Positions 10,790 to 21,798 of a stretch of 64,000 bases of DNA are shown one piece after another. The notes beneath the pieces were generated by a model that saw only the letters and a list, made by a program, of their open reading frames with translations, was not told where the DNA came from and searched no databases. This DNA comes from Adiantum capillus-veneris (Eukaryota; Streptophyta; Polypodiopsida; Polypodiales; Pteridaceae), in the NCBI GenBank assembly GCA_014529385.2, contig CM043960.1:27113896-27177895 (forward strand), in the 5' to 3' direction. Made by a program: the position numbers and the translations under genes. The first letter of the stretch is position 1; each line of letters starts with the position of its first letter.

Positions 10790-10823
<34 letters not shown>
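10790..10823. repeat. (CT)n microsatellite
   Basis: About 17 CT units. The open frames across it (Ser-Leu repeats) are artefacts of the repeat. Confidence 0.9.
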
Positions 10824-10827
<4 letters not shown>

Positions 10828-10979
10828 CGGATCTTTTTAGGTGTCTCTCTTGGGTATATTTTTCTCTCTCCCACTCTAGTCTGCAAGTGCTCTTTCTCTC
10901 TCTCTTTCTTCATGGTTTTAGACGACGTAGAGCTCTCAGCTCCCACTGCTTTGGTAGATTGCCTCAAGTGCCCTACACC

Positions 10980-11794
10980 TCTGCCATGGCGAGCAGGAAA
11001 ATATACGAAATTACCAAGGCTCTTATGAAGGCATCGCAACTCCAGCAAGCGCAATTGCCTCAAAAAACTCATGGGCTCGATTTCGTGCGTAGGCTTCTAA
11101 ATGCACAATTAGTGGAAGAAACAATGGTCGAAAGCGCGATGGATTGAGGTCACGAAGAACATTTGGAATCCACATTTGCCTTAGTATACGAACATATTTT
11201 TGTGGAAGGTCTTGTCGGGGGACTTTGCCGACAGGCGTCAAAATTCACACACGTGGTATAGGGTCCGACAGATGCTCTGGGTGCAGAGTGGCTAGTGAAG
11301 ACCTCATCCATCTTTTCATGAAACGCCTGACAATTAGAGGCCTGGGAGGGAAGGTGTGCAAATGGATGCAAACTATGTGGAACATAGAGTTTTTCAAGAA
11401 GGATCTTTGGCTTGGAGGGGAACAATTTCTAAGTCCTACGCTCCTAATCTGTACTCAAATTGTTAGATGTTGTTTCTTTTGTAAATTTGGAAGGTCAGGA
11501 ATGGCCATGTATTTGATGATGACCTCTTTGTGGCTAGCTTCTCTGAGATTGCACAAGAAAGTAAGGAGATGATATATGTGACAGGTAAGAGGCGAAACTT
11601 GGTTGATTGGCTTAGAGCGACCCTCGCCATCCGGTCGAGCTTTGCTGTGTAAAGGGCTTTTGGTAGTAGCTACTAGGTACTTCTAGCTAGTAACCATTTG
11701 CCCCTCAAGGCTTGGCATGAGCTTGGGGCAAATTTGTATATCTCTTGGTGTCATTATAATACAATCACTCACAATTGTGAGTTAAAAAAAAAAA
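10980..11794 (+). mobile_element. 3' end of a LINE-type non-LTR retrotransposon
   Basis: Around 11140-11360 the translation reads as a zf-RVT domain (the zinc-binding domain after LINE RT): FLWKVL then TLPTGVKI, RGIGSDRCSGC and EDLIHLF. A related copy at 23050-23690 on the other strand shares these blocks and the 3' tail motif (cccctcaagg, taatacaa, actcacaattgtgag). The unit ends in an 11-base A run at 11784-11794. Frameshifts and stops are frequent and no RT core is present, so this is a 5'-truncated dead copy. Confidence 0.7.
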
Positions 11795-12683
11795 GAACAT
11801 ATACAAAGAAACCTTAAGCTTGCGTCGAGCCTTGATGGAGCGTGTGATACATCAAAGAGTTACAAAGTGCCAAACAGAGGTGAACCATTACTCATGCCGA
11901 CTTATACGCTGTTATTGGTCATGACAAGAAGAATAGCATGATTCCACTCGTCCGAGTTCTTCCTTTTTCCAATGGTATCAATCACTTGTTTGCTTTTGTG
12001 GATGATCTCCGTGAAACTAACTATTGAGAGGTCATTCTTGAAATCCCGCCGGTTCCTGGATTTCGAAACGTGCTAAAGGTAGCAAAACCTAACAATTGCT
12101 TACTTACCATTGTTTTACAGCAGCAGGAAAGGGCACCCAAAGATAGGACGATAGAAATGATAATAGTTCTAGTCTAGAGGTTAATACAAATTCAACTTGA
12201 AGTAGCCATGAGAAAAGAAGTGTAAGAAAGCTCAACAAGAGGTGCAAGTAAGTTTAACGAGAGTTGCATAGGTGTGGTGAATGCTCTAAAGTCCTAGTCC
12301 CTCCTCATCACATCCAAGTGTTTTGCATGTTTCCATGGTGTCTAGCCATGATATGCATCAGAGTATGGGGAAGAAGGAGTTGGATCCTACCTTATCCTTG
12401 GGATCTCTATGAGTTTTGCCTTGTTTTGATGTCTTCTCTTGGTATTTTGCTCCCTTAAGAAGTGGGAAAGATCAAGTTGTTCGCTTTGGCATAAAAAACG
12501 CGGGTCATCAACCCTGAAAAATGTAAGTATTTCAAAATAAGTGGCCTTTTATTGGATTTTTAAGAAAGTAACTTAGTTATATTTACAAATGGAGGTTTTT
12601 TCTGTAATATGAGAAAAAATCCGTAAGTTTCTTAAAAAAAAAAGAGATTGTTTTATTACCTTTTGAATGCACATGATATAAGT
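11795..12683. other. Intergenic, no gene seen
   Basis: No frame with recognisable motifs. A-rich tracts at about 11783-11796 and 12634-12644 could be decayed retroposon tails. Confidence 0.4.
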
Positions 12684-12744
12684 GATTACTTCGTTAGCGT
12701 AGGAGCCAATTTCAAGTCCCTGGCACCTCAGTAACCCATGTGGC
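12684..12744 (+). repeat. Short dispersed repeat, copy 1, with B-box-like core
   Basis: A roughly 60-bp sequence starting gattacttcgttagcgtagg is repeated almost unchanged at 14339-14399. Both contain aatttcaa(g/a)tccctgg, resembling a tRNA B box and T arm. The two copies bracket the zinc-finger relic. Possibly a tRNA-derived SINE fragment. Confidence 0.45.
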
Positions 12745-13288
12745 AATACTTTTTAACGAGAACTGTTAAAAAAGCGTGTAGCAAAACAATTCTCGTTAAG
12801 CTTCAAGTTAAGCTCGGAAAACTCTTGCTCTACCAAATGATTGGTGGGTGAGTAAGGCACTGCTCGTACAATGTCTGGCGGGAAAACGGTGCACATACCA
12901 AAGCTTTCCGCATTGACTACTTTGCAGTCGTTTCCCGGACACTGAAGTGTGCAGGAACAATGAGAGGAGTTGCGAGAAGAGATTTCATCCTCTCCACCCG
13001 GCCATGCACTTTCCCAGGGCTCTGTTTAGGTGCCCTACAGGGCCACAGGCTCGTCCTTGAGTCGCTTGTTTGAATCCTGTAGTGACATTTAGTGTTTCTT
13101 TTGAATAGCAATATCGTGGGATCATTAAAGAGCTCATCATCAACTCGAGCGGGAGCGCCTCCTGACTATTTGTGACACCCCCTTGTCTGGTGGGATCGAC
13201 GATCTATGATCTTTGAATGATGTGGGCCGTTCGTTTATTCCCAACAAACGATTTGCATATAGAATGCCAGTCCTGTGTGTGTGCATCC
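12745..13288. other. Non-coding upstream region of the zinc-finger relic
   Basis: No gene is seen. The last part before ATG 13289 would be the promoter and 5' UTR of the C2H2 relic, but I see no convincing TATA box. Confidence 0.4.
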
Positions 13289-13830
13289 ATGGCGTACTCC
13301 AGCAATGCCGACAACAATGAATTCTATTGCGATAAGTGCGGACAAAGCTTTGTGTCGGAGTAGGCGCTACAGGCTCACCTCACGCACTCATCGCGCCACG
13401 GCCAGTACTGCGATAAGTGCGAACGACGCTTTGTATCCGAGCAGGCGCATCCCACGCACTCATCGCGCAACCACTATATTGGCGACGAGAACTTCAGCTG
13501 CGCTAAGTGCAAACGAAGCTTTGTATCCAAGCAGGTGCTGTAGGCTCACCTCACACACTCATCGCGCCACAAGTACGCCTTCTACTGCGATAAGTGCGAA
13601 CGAAGCTTTGTGTGCGAGCAGTCGCTGCGGGCTCATCTCACGAACTCATCACACCACCACTACTGTGCTGACTACGAGCGTGATTTTACCAGCAACAACG
13701 ACTTGCGCCATCACCGTGCTTCCAAACGGCATTGGGCCCCTATATCTCCTGCCCTCACTGTAAAGCTGGCTTTGTCTCTGCCCTCACCAAGCACGTATGC
13801 TCTTATTCAATTGTAATCTTCATGCGTTGT
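13289..13830 (+). pseudogene. C2H2 zinc-finger protein, first exon (stop codons in fingers 1 and 3)
   Basis: From ATG 13289 one frame encodes five to six tandem zinc fingers of the form C-x2-C-x12-H-x5/6-H: FYCDKCGQSFVSE, QYCDKCERRF, FSCAKCKRSF, FYCDKCERSF and CADYERDF, then after a one-base shift near 13733 CPHCKAGF. TAG codons at 13361 and 13541 sit exactly where other fingers have CAG or CGG. Finger 2 lacks three residues and finger 5 has Tyr for its second Cys. The repeats resemble JAZ/U1-type fingers that bind nucleic acid. Two in-frame stops plus the shift argue for a pseudogene. Confidence 0.72.
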
Positions 13831-14070
13831 TCTTTACAAGCTCGCAATCTCATCAGACATCTCTCAGCTAGTTTCGGGCTGAAATGGGTAGCTATTACAA
13901 CATAAGCAACCAATAGATGTTGCGCCTTGCTCGACAGCTTGAGGTAGACTGTGGTGTCCCCAATCTCTTGACAACACCACGAATAGCTGGATCGCAAGAC
14001 TGGTAAAGATTTTGTTCCTTGTACATTGCTTTACTGTCTAAGTTTGAGATCTCGTTTGCATGATCCGCAG

Positions 14071-14235
14071 GGATGATGCTGATGACTCATGCGATAAATC
14101 AACAGTTTATGCTACTGAAGCTTCTTATAACGGCAGCTGCTATGTGTGCCCAATTTGTGACAAAGGTTTTGAAAGACTAATGAGCCTAAATCAGCATCTT
14201 AACTCCAATAGTCATGAGCTGCAACAAATTTATAG
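14071..14235 (+). pseudogene. C2H2 zinc-finger protein, second exon
   Basis: A good splice acceptor (gatccgcag, ending 14070) opens a frame encoding YVCPICDKGFERLMSLNQHL followed by SNSH and LQQIYR, one more C2H2 finger. The frame reaches a possible donor (tatag/gtctg) at 14236. Position and finger style tie it to the exon at 13289-13830. Whether the next exon is around 14512 is unclear, because that sequence also resembles a PPR repeat. Confidence 0.6.
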
Positions 14236-14338
14236 GTCTGTAATTGGAAACGCTCTCTTGTGCTCTCAAATTCTTGTTCTTATTCCGATCCTCACTTAGG
14301 CTGGCATGGATATGCTTGTAGTACATATTTGGGCTATG

Positions 14339-14399
14339 ATTACTTCGTTAGTGTAGGAGCCAATTTCAAATCCCTGGCCTCTCAGTAACCTACATGGTA
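14339..14399 (+). repeat. Short dispersed repeat, copy 2
   Basis: Second copy of the 60-bp unit at 12684-12744, with about 7 differences by eye. Confidence 0.45.
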
Positions 14400-14511
14400 G
14401 AGCTTTAAAATGCCTGTCTCCCTTTATTTATCATCGCGCGGCTTTTTAAATTGTAGTGAATCTCAACGCAAATTTATATAGCAATTAATGTGATTCTCCA
14501 TCCTCTCGCAG

Positions 14512-15960
14512 ATTCAAACAACGATTGCGATAATCAATAGCAGTTTCACCTCAGCTCTCCACTCCTATGGGCAGATGCTAAGTGATGGCGTCTTTGCTGA
14601 TGCCGTTACTTACTCTTTGCATCTTGAAGACCTGCAGCATCACCCAAAAATCTTGACATCGATACACAACTCATGATGAGATTTCCAGCCCCAAGGGCTA
14701 TTGAGAGGAGATATTGTGCTTGGCAGTTCTTTGGTCGCATGCCAAATGTAGTGCGCTTGAGAAAGCACAAAAATTGCTTGAGGATCTTCCTGCCTGAAAT
14801 TTTGCCTCTTGGAATGTAGTGATTTCAGGATGCTCTAGATTGTTCTCAGCTGACGCAATCACCTGCGCATGCATCTTGAAGCCATGTGGCTCTACGCACA
14901 ACGAGAGCAGGGCTAGAAGATTTCGTGCTTGGCACTACCTTGGTCGATATGTATGCCCAATGTGGTGTGCTTGAGAAAGCACAAAAAACTGCTTGAGGAG
15001 CTTCCTGTTTGAAATGTCGCCCCTTGGAATGCATTGAATGTGGGATGTGCATAACAAGAGCAGAGCCATAAAGCTCTAGGCTATTTTCAGCGGATGCAGA
15101 TGCTTGGAATGCACTGGTCGTGGGATACGCACTACAGAAGCAGGGCCAAAAAGCTCTAGTCTATTTTCAACTTCCTGTCTGGAATGTCACCTCTTTTATT
15201 GCGGGATGTGCGCAACAAGAGCAGCGCCAAAAATCTCTAGGTTGTTTTCAGCGGATGCAAAAGCAAGTGTATCTTTCAAAATACAGTCACCTATACTTTT
15301 GTCTTGAATGCTACGCTTACATCGTAAAGGCATGTGGCTCTACGCAAGTGCTCGAGGAGATTCCTGTCTGGAGTGTGGACTCTTGGAATGCACTAATTGC
15401 AAGATTTGTCCCACGTGGGCAGGGGCAAAAAGCTCTAGTTTTTTTTCAGTAGATGCAAAGTGAGGGGCTCTCTACAGATGTAATCACCATGCATGCATCT
15501 TGAAGGCATGTGGATCTAAGAAAGATGCTGACATGGGCACAAAAATTCACAATTGTATTGTTAGTCAAAGGCTGTTGAGAAACGTTGTCGTGCTTGGCAC
15601 TGTCTTGGTTGATAAGTATGCAAAGTGAGGGTCTCTCTCCATATGCAATTACCTCTGCACGTACCTTGAAGGCATGTGGCTCTACACAAGATGCTCATAT
15701 GGGCACAAAAACTCAGAAGTATATTGTGAGTTGGAGGCTATTGAAGAAAGATGTCGTGCTTGGCAGTATTGTCTTGGTCGATATGTATGTCAAATGTGGT
15801 ATGCTTGAGAAAGCACAAAATGTGTTTGAGGAGCTTCCTATCTGGAATGTCATCTCTTGGAATGCGCTGATTCGAGATGTGCGCAACAAGAGCAGGGCCA
15901 GAAAGCCCTAGGTTGTTTCTAGCGGATGCAAAGCAAGAATCCTTCATCCACGTGGCATCG
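14512..15960 (+). pseudogene. PLS-type pentatricopeptide-repeat (PPR) array, decayed
   Basis: The three frames contain many remnants of plant PLS-class PPR repeats: SALEKAQKLLEDLP, ILKPCGSTHN, LVDMYVKCGMLEKAQNVFEE, WNVISWNALI, GCAQQEQRQKSLGCFQRMQ. PPR proteins bind organellar RNA; that is family knowledge only. Stops and shifts occur every 20-60 codons, and blocks such as the GCAQQ segment recur out of order (15040-15260), suggesting internal duplication during decay. The longest open piece is at 15585-15911. No DYW or E domain was found. Confidence 0.85.
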
Positions 15961-15996
15961 ACCATCCAACAGCAAGTGCTTGCTCGCTTTTTTTTA

Positions 15997-16930
15997 ATGG
16001 CCTTCATTAGTCGACTTGTCAAGACATGCAGCTATTCCTGCTCTAAACTACAGTTTCGGCCCTCTAACGTCTTTCTCATTGCAAACAGAGAAATCATCAG
16101 AAATCCAGCATTTCAATGAAAACAGGAGATCGGCTTCCTTTGTTCTTTCTTGGTACCTTCACAGAAAAACCACAAGATGGGTAATCACTTCGAATCGATG
16201 CAGGATGTTGGCAAGGAAGCTCGTCAAGGCTGTTCTAAGCATATGCAAGCAGAAGGCCTTTCTCCAATGCAATCATCTATGGAAGCAAGCACCTATGCTA
16301 GCATCTTGAAAGACTTTGTAATATGCTGACATGGGTGAGAGAATTTATGATGAGATTGCTAGTCAGTCACAAGCTATTCAGAAACAGGTTGTTCTTAGCA
16401 GGGCTTTTCTTTATATGTACGGCAAATGTGATGCCCTTACAATGTCCACAGAAAGGCAAGAAATCCACTAACAACTCTAGGTAAGAAGCAATACTCATGA
16501 AACACATCAAGCAGACTCACAAAAGCATGAGAAGTTCTCATGTCCGAATTGTCATCACTATTACAGATAAGCCCAACGTGGCTGTTTCAACGAAGTACTT
16601 TGTTGTTCTCATGGGATAGCGAAGGCCTCTTTCCAATTGTCCCAATGCAATCACTTACGCTTGCACATTGAAGGTGTGTAGTCTTATGAAAGACGTTGAC
16701 ATGGGTGAGAGAATTAATGATGAGATTACTAGTCACAGGCTGTTGCAAAAAATTATCGTGCTTCCTGTGATCTGGAGTGTGGACGTAAGATTTATCCCAC
16801 AGGGGCAGGGCCAGAAAGCTCTAATTTGTTTTCAACAGATGCGAAGCAAGGGCCTCTCTCCAGATGCAATCATCTATGCATGCATCTTGAAGGCATGTGG
16901 CTCTACGCAAGATGCCCAATGTCATTGATG
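15997..16930 (+). pseudogene. Second PPR pseudogene with transit-peptide-like start
   Basis: ATG 15997 opens a 40-residue Arg/Ser-rich, acid-poor leader (MAFISRLVKTCSYSCSKLQF and on), as expected of an organelle-targeted PPR protein. A stop follows near 16117. Downstream frames hold PPR blocks: ASTYASILKDF, LYMYGKCDAL, ITYACTLKVC, QGQGQKALICFQQMRSKGLS, ACILKACGSTQDAQ. It is collinear with the array at 14512-15960 but begins anew, so it is probably a tandem paralogue, also dead. Confidence 0.78.
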
Positions 16931-17407
16931 CAAGGAAGTGCATCAACGAGAGACATTCAATTCCGCGGTAGGCATTATCATTTTTTTTGTTTTTGACACT
17001 GAGAATGTAGTTAATGAATGCACTGAAAATTGCACGCTGCCGTGGAAATGGCACGTTCCCTCGTATTATAAAAATTGGGGAGGACTGTGCAAACTCCCCC
17101 ATGTAAGGAAACTTGCATGTTTTTTTTTTTTTTGAAACATGAAAATGGAACAACAAACAATAAATAACATTGACATCTTGTATGATCACGAACAATGAGC
17201 TTGACAAAATTCTAACCCTCCTTGTGGTTTTTTGCGAGGTACCCCTTTGAAGCACTACGATCGATATCCCATTTTTGCAAAGAACGCCTCTGAACCACGA
17301 CAATCGGTATCCCAAACACTCTCAGGTAAAAAAAAGTTAACACGCTTTGATGAAATCTCTCTCCATGCTTCATTTTCTCTCAAAAAAAATTTCAAACACC
17401 CTTTGAT

Positions 17408-17441
<34 letters not shown>

Positions 17442-18261
17442 TCATTTTGAAGTCTCTCCTCCCATTTAATAAATATCTTAGACATAAATTAATAGCATCA
17501 AATTAACGATTTTTTTCTTCATTTGAGAAGTGCTAAAATGGCATATACAGTTTCCAATATTTCGCTTAATCTTAATTCGATACGAATGTAGCTCACGAAG
17601 CACTCTAGTTTTTTATACGGGAACCCCCACCCCCCACACCATGTGGGTGAAGGTAGAAAGAGAGTAGGCTTATTTATAAGTAGTGTTCTAACTTACCCAT
17701 GAAAAACCTAACATCACCTGCAATACCTTCATGACAACCACTCTTTGATGTGCTAGAATTCAATAAAAGTAAGGGCATGGAGTAAGAGTCATAGTCATTC
17801 CATTTGGTAAAACTTACCCACCAGCCTCGCTCATCAGTCTTGCTCATGTACCTGCAGAAAGAAGGTAAGCAAGCAAGTAATACTCTTTGGTGGGACAAAA
17901 CCCACCACCTACGGTTAGGTAGTGCTAACCACCACTTGGTCTAGAGCGATTGAACTATTTTCAAACACTCCCCAAAGAAATACATTTTCCAAAACCGGGA
18001 AAACCTTTATGCCAAGATGTCCATATTTAAAGGGTTTTAAATTAAATTCTTTAATTTTTATAGTATTTTGCATTTCTAATTTTTTGAAATTCCAAAACTT
18101 GTAGGTGGGATTACATGAAAGCGAAGCTTTTCATGATCTCTAGTTCATCTCTTAGGTTCCCTCTCATTCACAAGGGCGATTGTTGGCCTTATTTTTTGGT
18201 GTTATTTCTTTTGTAGCAAATTGTACATATCCCGTATGAGATGATACAAACGTTTGTGAGC
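16931..18261. other. Intergenic, no gene seen
   Basis: Contains a T run (17119-17133), a (CT)n tract at 17411-17439 and a short imperfect duplication around 17250-17315 (gaagcactacgatcgatatccca, then gaaccacgacaatcggtatccca). No coding frame is convincing. Confidence 0.45.
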
Positions 18262-18352
18262 GCTACCAAGGTCGATGGGAGCCGCACTTGAACCCATGAC
18301 TCAAATCACGACGGTCGAGTGCTCAACCAACCAAGCTAGCTCCTTTGGACAT
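18262..18352 (-). repeat. tRNA-related sequence (SINE head or tRNA relic)
   Basis: On the minus strand TAGCTTGGTTGGTTGAGC (18338-18321) resembles a pol III A box, and GGGTTCAAGTGC (18295-18284) a B box, at tRNA spacing. No clean acceptor stem is seen. A tRNA-derived SINE 5' end is the likeliest reading. Confidence 0.5.
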
Positions 18353-18384
18353 TTTGTGGCGTCATTTTGATGCTTGTGTGCTTA

Positions 18385-18653
18385 GACTGGGTTCAGACTG
18401 AAGCGGCGAAAGAAACAAGACTTCGCAAATCTGCCGCCACCTAGTGTGAACAGTGTGGATTAGGAAAAGTGAAAAAGTGAAGGGGGTTGAGAGAGGCCAT
18501 CAACTCTTCCGAGGGGGGGGGGGGGGGGGGGGGGGTCGGAAGAAAAATGAAGGGCCTAGCGGAAGAGTGCCTCAAATCCAGCCAATCAAATTTGGCCATG
18601 AAGAATCCATGCCCCTTTGCATTTCTCTTTCGCCGCCTAGTGTGAACCCACCC
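18385..18653. mobile_element. Tourist-like MITE 1 (TTA target duplication)
   Basis: A 269-bp element flanked by TTA (18382-18384 and 18654-18656). Its left end GACTGGGTTCAGACT and the complement of its right end GGGTGGGTTCACACT form an imperfect inverted repeat that extends into gcggcgaaag. The 3-bp TTA duplication and GG-start ends suit the PIF/Harbinger superfamily. It contains a 23-base G run (18513-18535) and an extra inverted copy of the terminal sequence near 18431-18452. Confidence 0.7.
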
Positions 18654-18731
18654 TTAGATTGCTGAACAAAGGCTAGGTCAAGACTCAAAAGCAAGAAACA
18701 TGAAAAGAAGCATTGGTTTGGGCAAGTCTTA

Positions 18732-19057
18732 GGGTGGGTTCAGACAAAGGCAGCGGCAAAGCCAACTTCCTATCCTGCCTCCGTCTCCCCAGTTCACAAG
18801 ACACCCGGTGGTAATGGGTGAACAGCTTGAAGACCAAGCATTTGAGCGAATGGAGGGCTAGCACGCTCATTGTTTCTGCATAGCCCGCAAATCCCACTGA
18901 AAAGGAGGATGGAAGTTTGCAATTTCCAAAGGGTGGGGCTCGCCCAACTCATGGTGGGTCCGATAGAGAAGATCGATACCTTCAGCCAATTGGTGCAGTC
19001 CACGAAGGATGCACAACCCTGCTGCTTTCTCTGCCACCGGCTCATCTGAACCCAGCC
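18732..19057. mobile_element. Tourist-like MITE 2, same family
   Basis: A 326-bp element starting GGGTGGGTTCAGAC and ending TCTGAACCCAGCC, flanked by TTA (18729-18731 and 19058-19060). The termini match those of the element at 18385-18653, while the interiors differ, as is usual for MITE families. The internal frames are not coding. Confidence 0.7.
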
Positions 19058-19080
19058 TTAGTCTGAATTGGGCGCTATGC

Positions 19081-19390
19081 AGAGAGAGAGAGAGAGAGAC
19101 AGGGAGAGAGAGGGGCCCCAAGGGTGTTGCAAATTCAAAAGCCTCCATGAAGTACATGTAACATGAGGGAGAGAGACAAGTCCAAAGCTACCCACCATTT
19201 GTGTGTGTGTGTGTTTGGGAGAGAGAGAGAAAAGGGGGGAGGAGGGGCCTACTTGAATACAACTAAACAATACAAGGTCTCAATTTTTCCACCCGCAGCC
19301 CATCATGCTCACAGCATGACCCCATTTGTGATGACCCCTTCTTGATCACATCAAATTTGGACCTACTTGTGTGTGTGAGAGAGACTCTGA

Positions 19391-19445
<55 letters not shown>

Positions 19446-19620
19446 ACCAAAAAGTTCCGCACTTTGCTCAAAAAATGGATTTCCTTGAAACTGAAGCACT
19501 GAAATGTACTTACCAACCAGCAGCCACCCCAATTAGCTAAAAGGCCCAAACAAAGCATGCATGCAGCAGGAATGCAGCCCTGCAAAGGAATGTAAGGCAG
19601 GCAGGCAGGAAGGCAGAGGC

Positions 19621-19650
<30 letters not shown>
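19081..19650 (+). promoter_or_regulatory. Upstream region of the membrane-protein gene, rich in GA and GT tracts
   Basis: Holds (GA)n at about 19081-19100, 19219-19230, 19410-19442 and 19619-19650, plus (GT)n at 19200-19214 and 19395-19410. The last GA tract ends at the start codon, so the 5' UTR is probably GA rich. GA repeats near plant start sites can bind BBR/BPC factors; that is family knowledge, not shown here. I see no clear TATA box. Confidence 0.4.
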
Positions 19651-19652
<2 letters not shown>

Positions 19653-20694
19653 GGAGTCATGTAGTCATGTGCTTGACATAGTGAGAGAGTCCACTGGCTT
19701 GCTCTGCTCCAGCCTGCTGCCCATTCTGCTGCTCATCACTTTGGTCCTCATCTTCCCCGTCTCCTCCATATCTCTCTCCCAGGTCATGACCAACAGCCAC
19801 CTGGCTGGCCAGCTGTCCATCCTCCTCACCCGCCACTTGGCGCTCGCCGGCCTCCGCGTCTCCTCCCTCACAAGCCTCTTCTACTTGCAGCTCTCTCAAA
19901 CTCTCCTCTCTCAAGCAATGTGCTTTCCTGCCATTCTCACTCTGTGGATGTTGGCAAAAGCTGCAATCTTCTACATCCTGGCATGTAGAGATAGAGGCAA
20001 AGAGGCCTCAGTCATGGGCTTTCTGGAATGGGGCCCGCGCGCCTGGTGCCGCATCGCAATGACTTACATGTGGGGATGCGTCTTTGTGGTTTTGGTCACA
20101 GCTATTGTGCTGCTCTTGGAGGTAGCCGGAGCGATGCTCTTGCAAATTACAGGAACTTTGATGGATATGGAGGACCTTGAAAGCTCAGTCTATGTCATTT
20201 TAGAGACGGGAGCGATGTCGGCATATGCGGTTGTGCTTGCACCTCTGGTCATCATCTTGAGCCTGGGTACTGTGGTTGCTGGAATGGAAGAGACGAAATG
20301 CGGTCCACGAGCATTGTTACGGGTACTCACGCTTCTGAAACGCAGGAGATTGCAGCCGGCATTGCTCCTTTTCCTTATCACAAGCATTGCAACAACAGGG
20401 ATTGAGGGTGCATTCCAATACAGGGTGCTTGGAAGAGCTACTTTACCTGCCTTGGGGCCTGCTTCAAGCCTCATAGAAGCTCCATTGCTTATCTTTCTGC
20501 ATTCCTTCCTTCTCCTGTTTGACACTATAATGAGTGTTGTGTTTTACCGAGCATGCCAATCGACGGTCGATAATTCTTCTCTCTACTTTGGTGACAAAGT
20601 TAAGCAAGAAGAGGAGGAGGATCACTTCTCCATTGCAGTCCATATAGTGGAGCAGCAATGCAGGAAAATGTTCACCACAAGAACACTCAGTTAG
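19651..20694 (+). CDS. Six-span membrane protein of a plant-specific family, intronless
   Basis: From ATG 19651 (MESCSHVLDIVREST) an uninterrupted 347-residue frame ends at 20694. An in-frame ATG at 19561 exists, but the extra 30 residues are translated GA repeat, so the later start is preferred. Hydrophobic segments lie at about residues 17-43, 88-111, 134-163, 184-211, 234-253 and 272-298; the C-terminus is acidic then basic (KQEEEEDH). The layout (short N-terminus, YILACRDRG after span 2, and GTVVAGMEETKCGPRALLRV after span 4) resembles the uncharacterised plant family often labelled 'polyadenylate-binding protein 1-B-binding protein' or simply transmembrane protein. Function is unknown. 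Codon use is more GC-rich than the flanks, and it is the only intact host gene here. Confidence 0.75.
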
Positions 20695-21716
20695 ATTTAA
20701 AGGTAGAAGCTTAATTATCATAAATAGTTTCAAAATTCATGATCTAATCAGCTTGAATAGACCGGGGACCGTACTTGATTAGGCACCAAGAGGTAGCCAC
20801 TCTGATGGAATATCCTCATCAACCAGCCAATGGTGCTTAAGGATGGCAGCGAGTCGGCGTAATCGTTGCATACATACTGAAGCTTGTTTTGAGACATGTG
20901 AGGCACATTCACAACTATAAGTACTCTGATGCAAGCATTGTATGAAGGGGATCCTCTGCTTGGGAAATCATTTGATCTGGATTACTGAAAAGCTTGCCAA
21001 TATGGTTCAAACTTCAATTGTCAGATAACCATAAATGGCATGGCATCCTAAGTAGTGCATGTCAACATATCTGACACATAAAGGTACCCTCCATTGCTTA
21101 TACAATTGCCATGAAATGCATGCACAGCGCCGCACACATAGTCCCCCACATCGCGGACCGCCGACTGAAACAAAAGGTCTGCAGTCTTGCAGCAGGGGGC
21201 ATTCTGTACATAAACCAGCACAAGAATCTAGTGTACATATCTCAGCCAAAGGGCATTACAAGTTTCCTCATGATACGTTTTTTTACTTGTGGGGCTAAAA
21301 GCTTTGGTGCAAAGGTTGGCAGTGGAACAAGGTCGCAAATGCTTGTGTGGCACATTTTGTTTTCCGAGTTTTTGTCTTCCTAGGTGCAAAAGAGATTCCT
21401 TGTTCCATGACATTGTCTTTGTGTTGAATGCAAATTAATTATGAAGGACACAATTATTTACAACCTTAATGCGGCTTCATAATTAAAGGATCGTTGCCGA
21501 GGTTACGCCCTTCGCTAAAGCAAATTCCTTTTAAAAACAGCAAGCCATCAGCAAGGGGCTTGAACTGTAGCGCGCACACACGCGCATAGCCTTGTCTATA
21601 AAGGCCATGAGACAAAGTCGAGGGATCTACGTCAGAGATTTACTCCGCCATTGATCCCATATCTCCATGATGACAAACAATTTAGGCTCTCCGCCGTCGC
21701 GATGCAACTCTAACCC
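20695..21716. other. 3' flank and intergenic DNA, no gene seen
   Basis: The first few hundred bases are presumably the 3' UTR of the membrane-protein gene (AT-rich, aattatcataaatag at 20712). No coding frame beyond that. Confidence 0.45.
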
Positions 21717-21798
21717 CCGACCTCCCCTCAGGACTAAGTGGCACAGGTATGGGATCTACGGTCGTGGGATTGTGGGCCGTAGATCTGGAATGCGGGTA

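Noticed and set aside
10765-11028. Ser-Leu-rich 87-residue frame
   Set aside because: Begins inside a (CT)n tract and overlaps the LINE fragment in another frame.
21007-21249. 80-residue Cys-rich minus-strand frame
   Set aside because: No regular Cys spacing, signal peptide or neighbouring support; probably chance.
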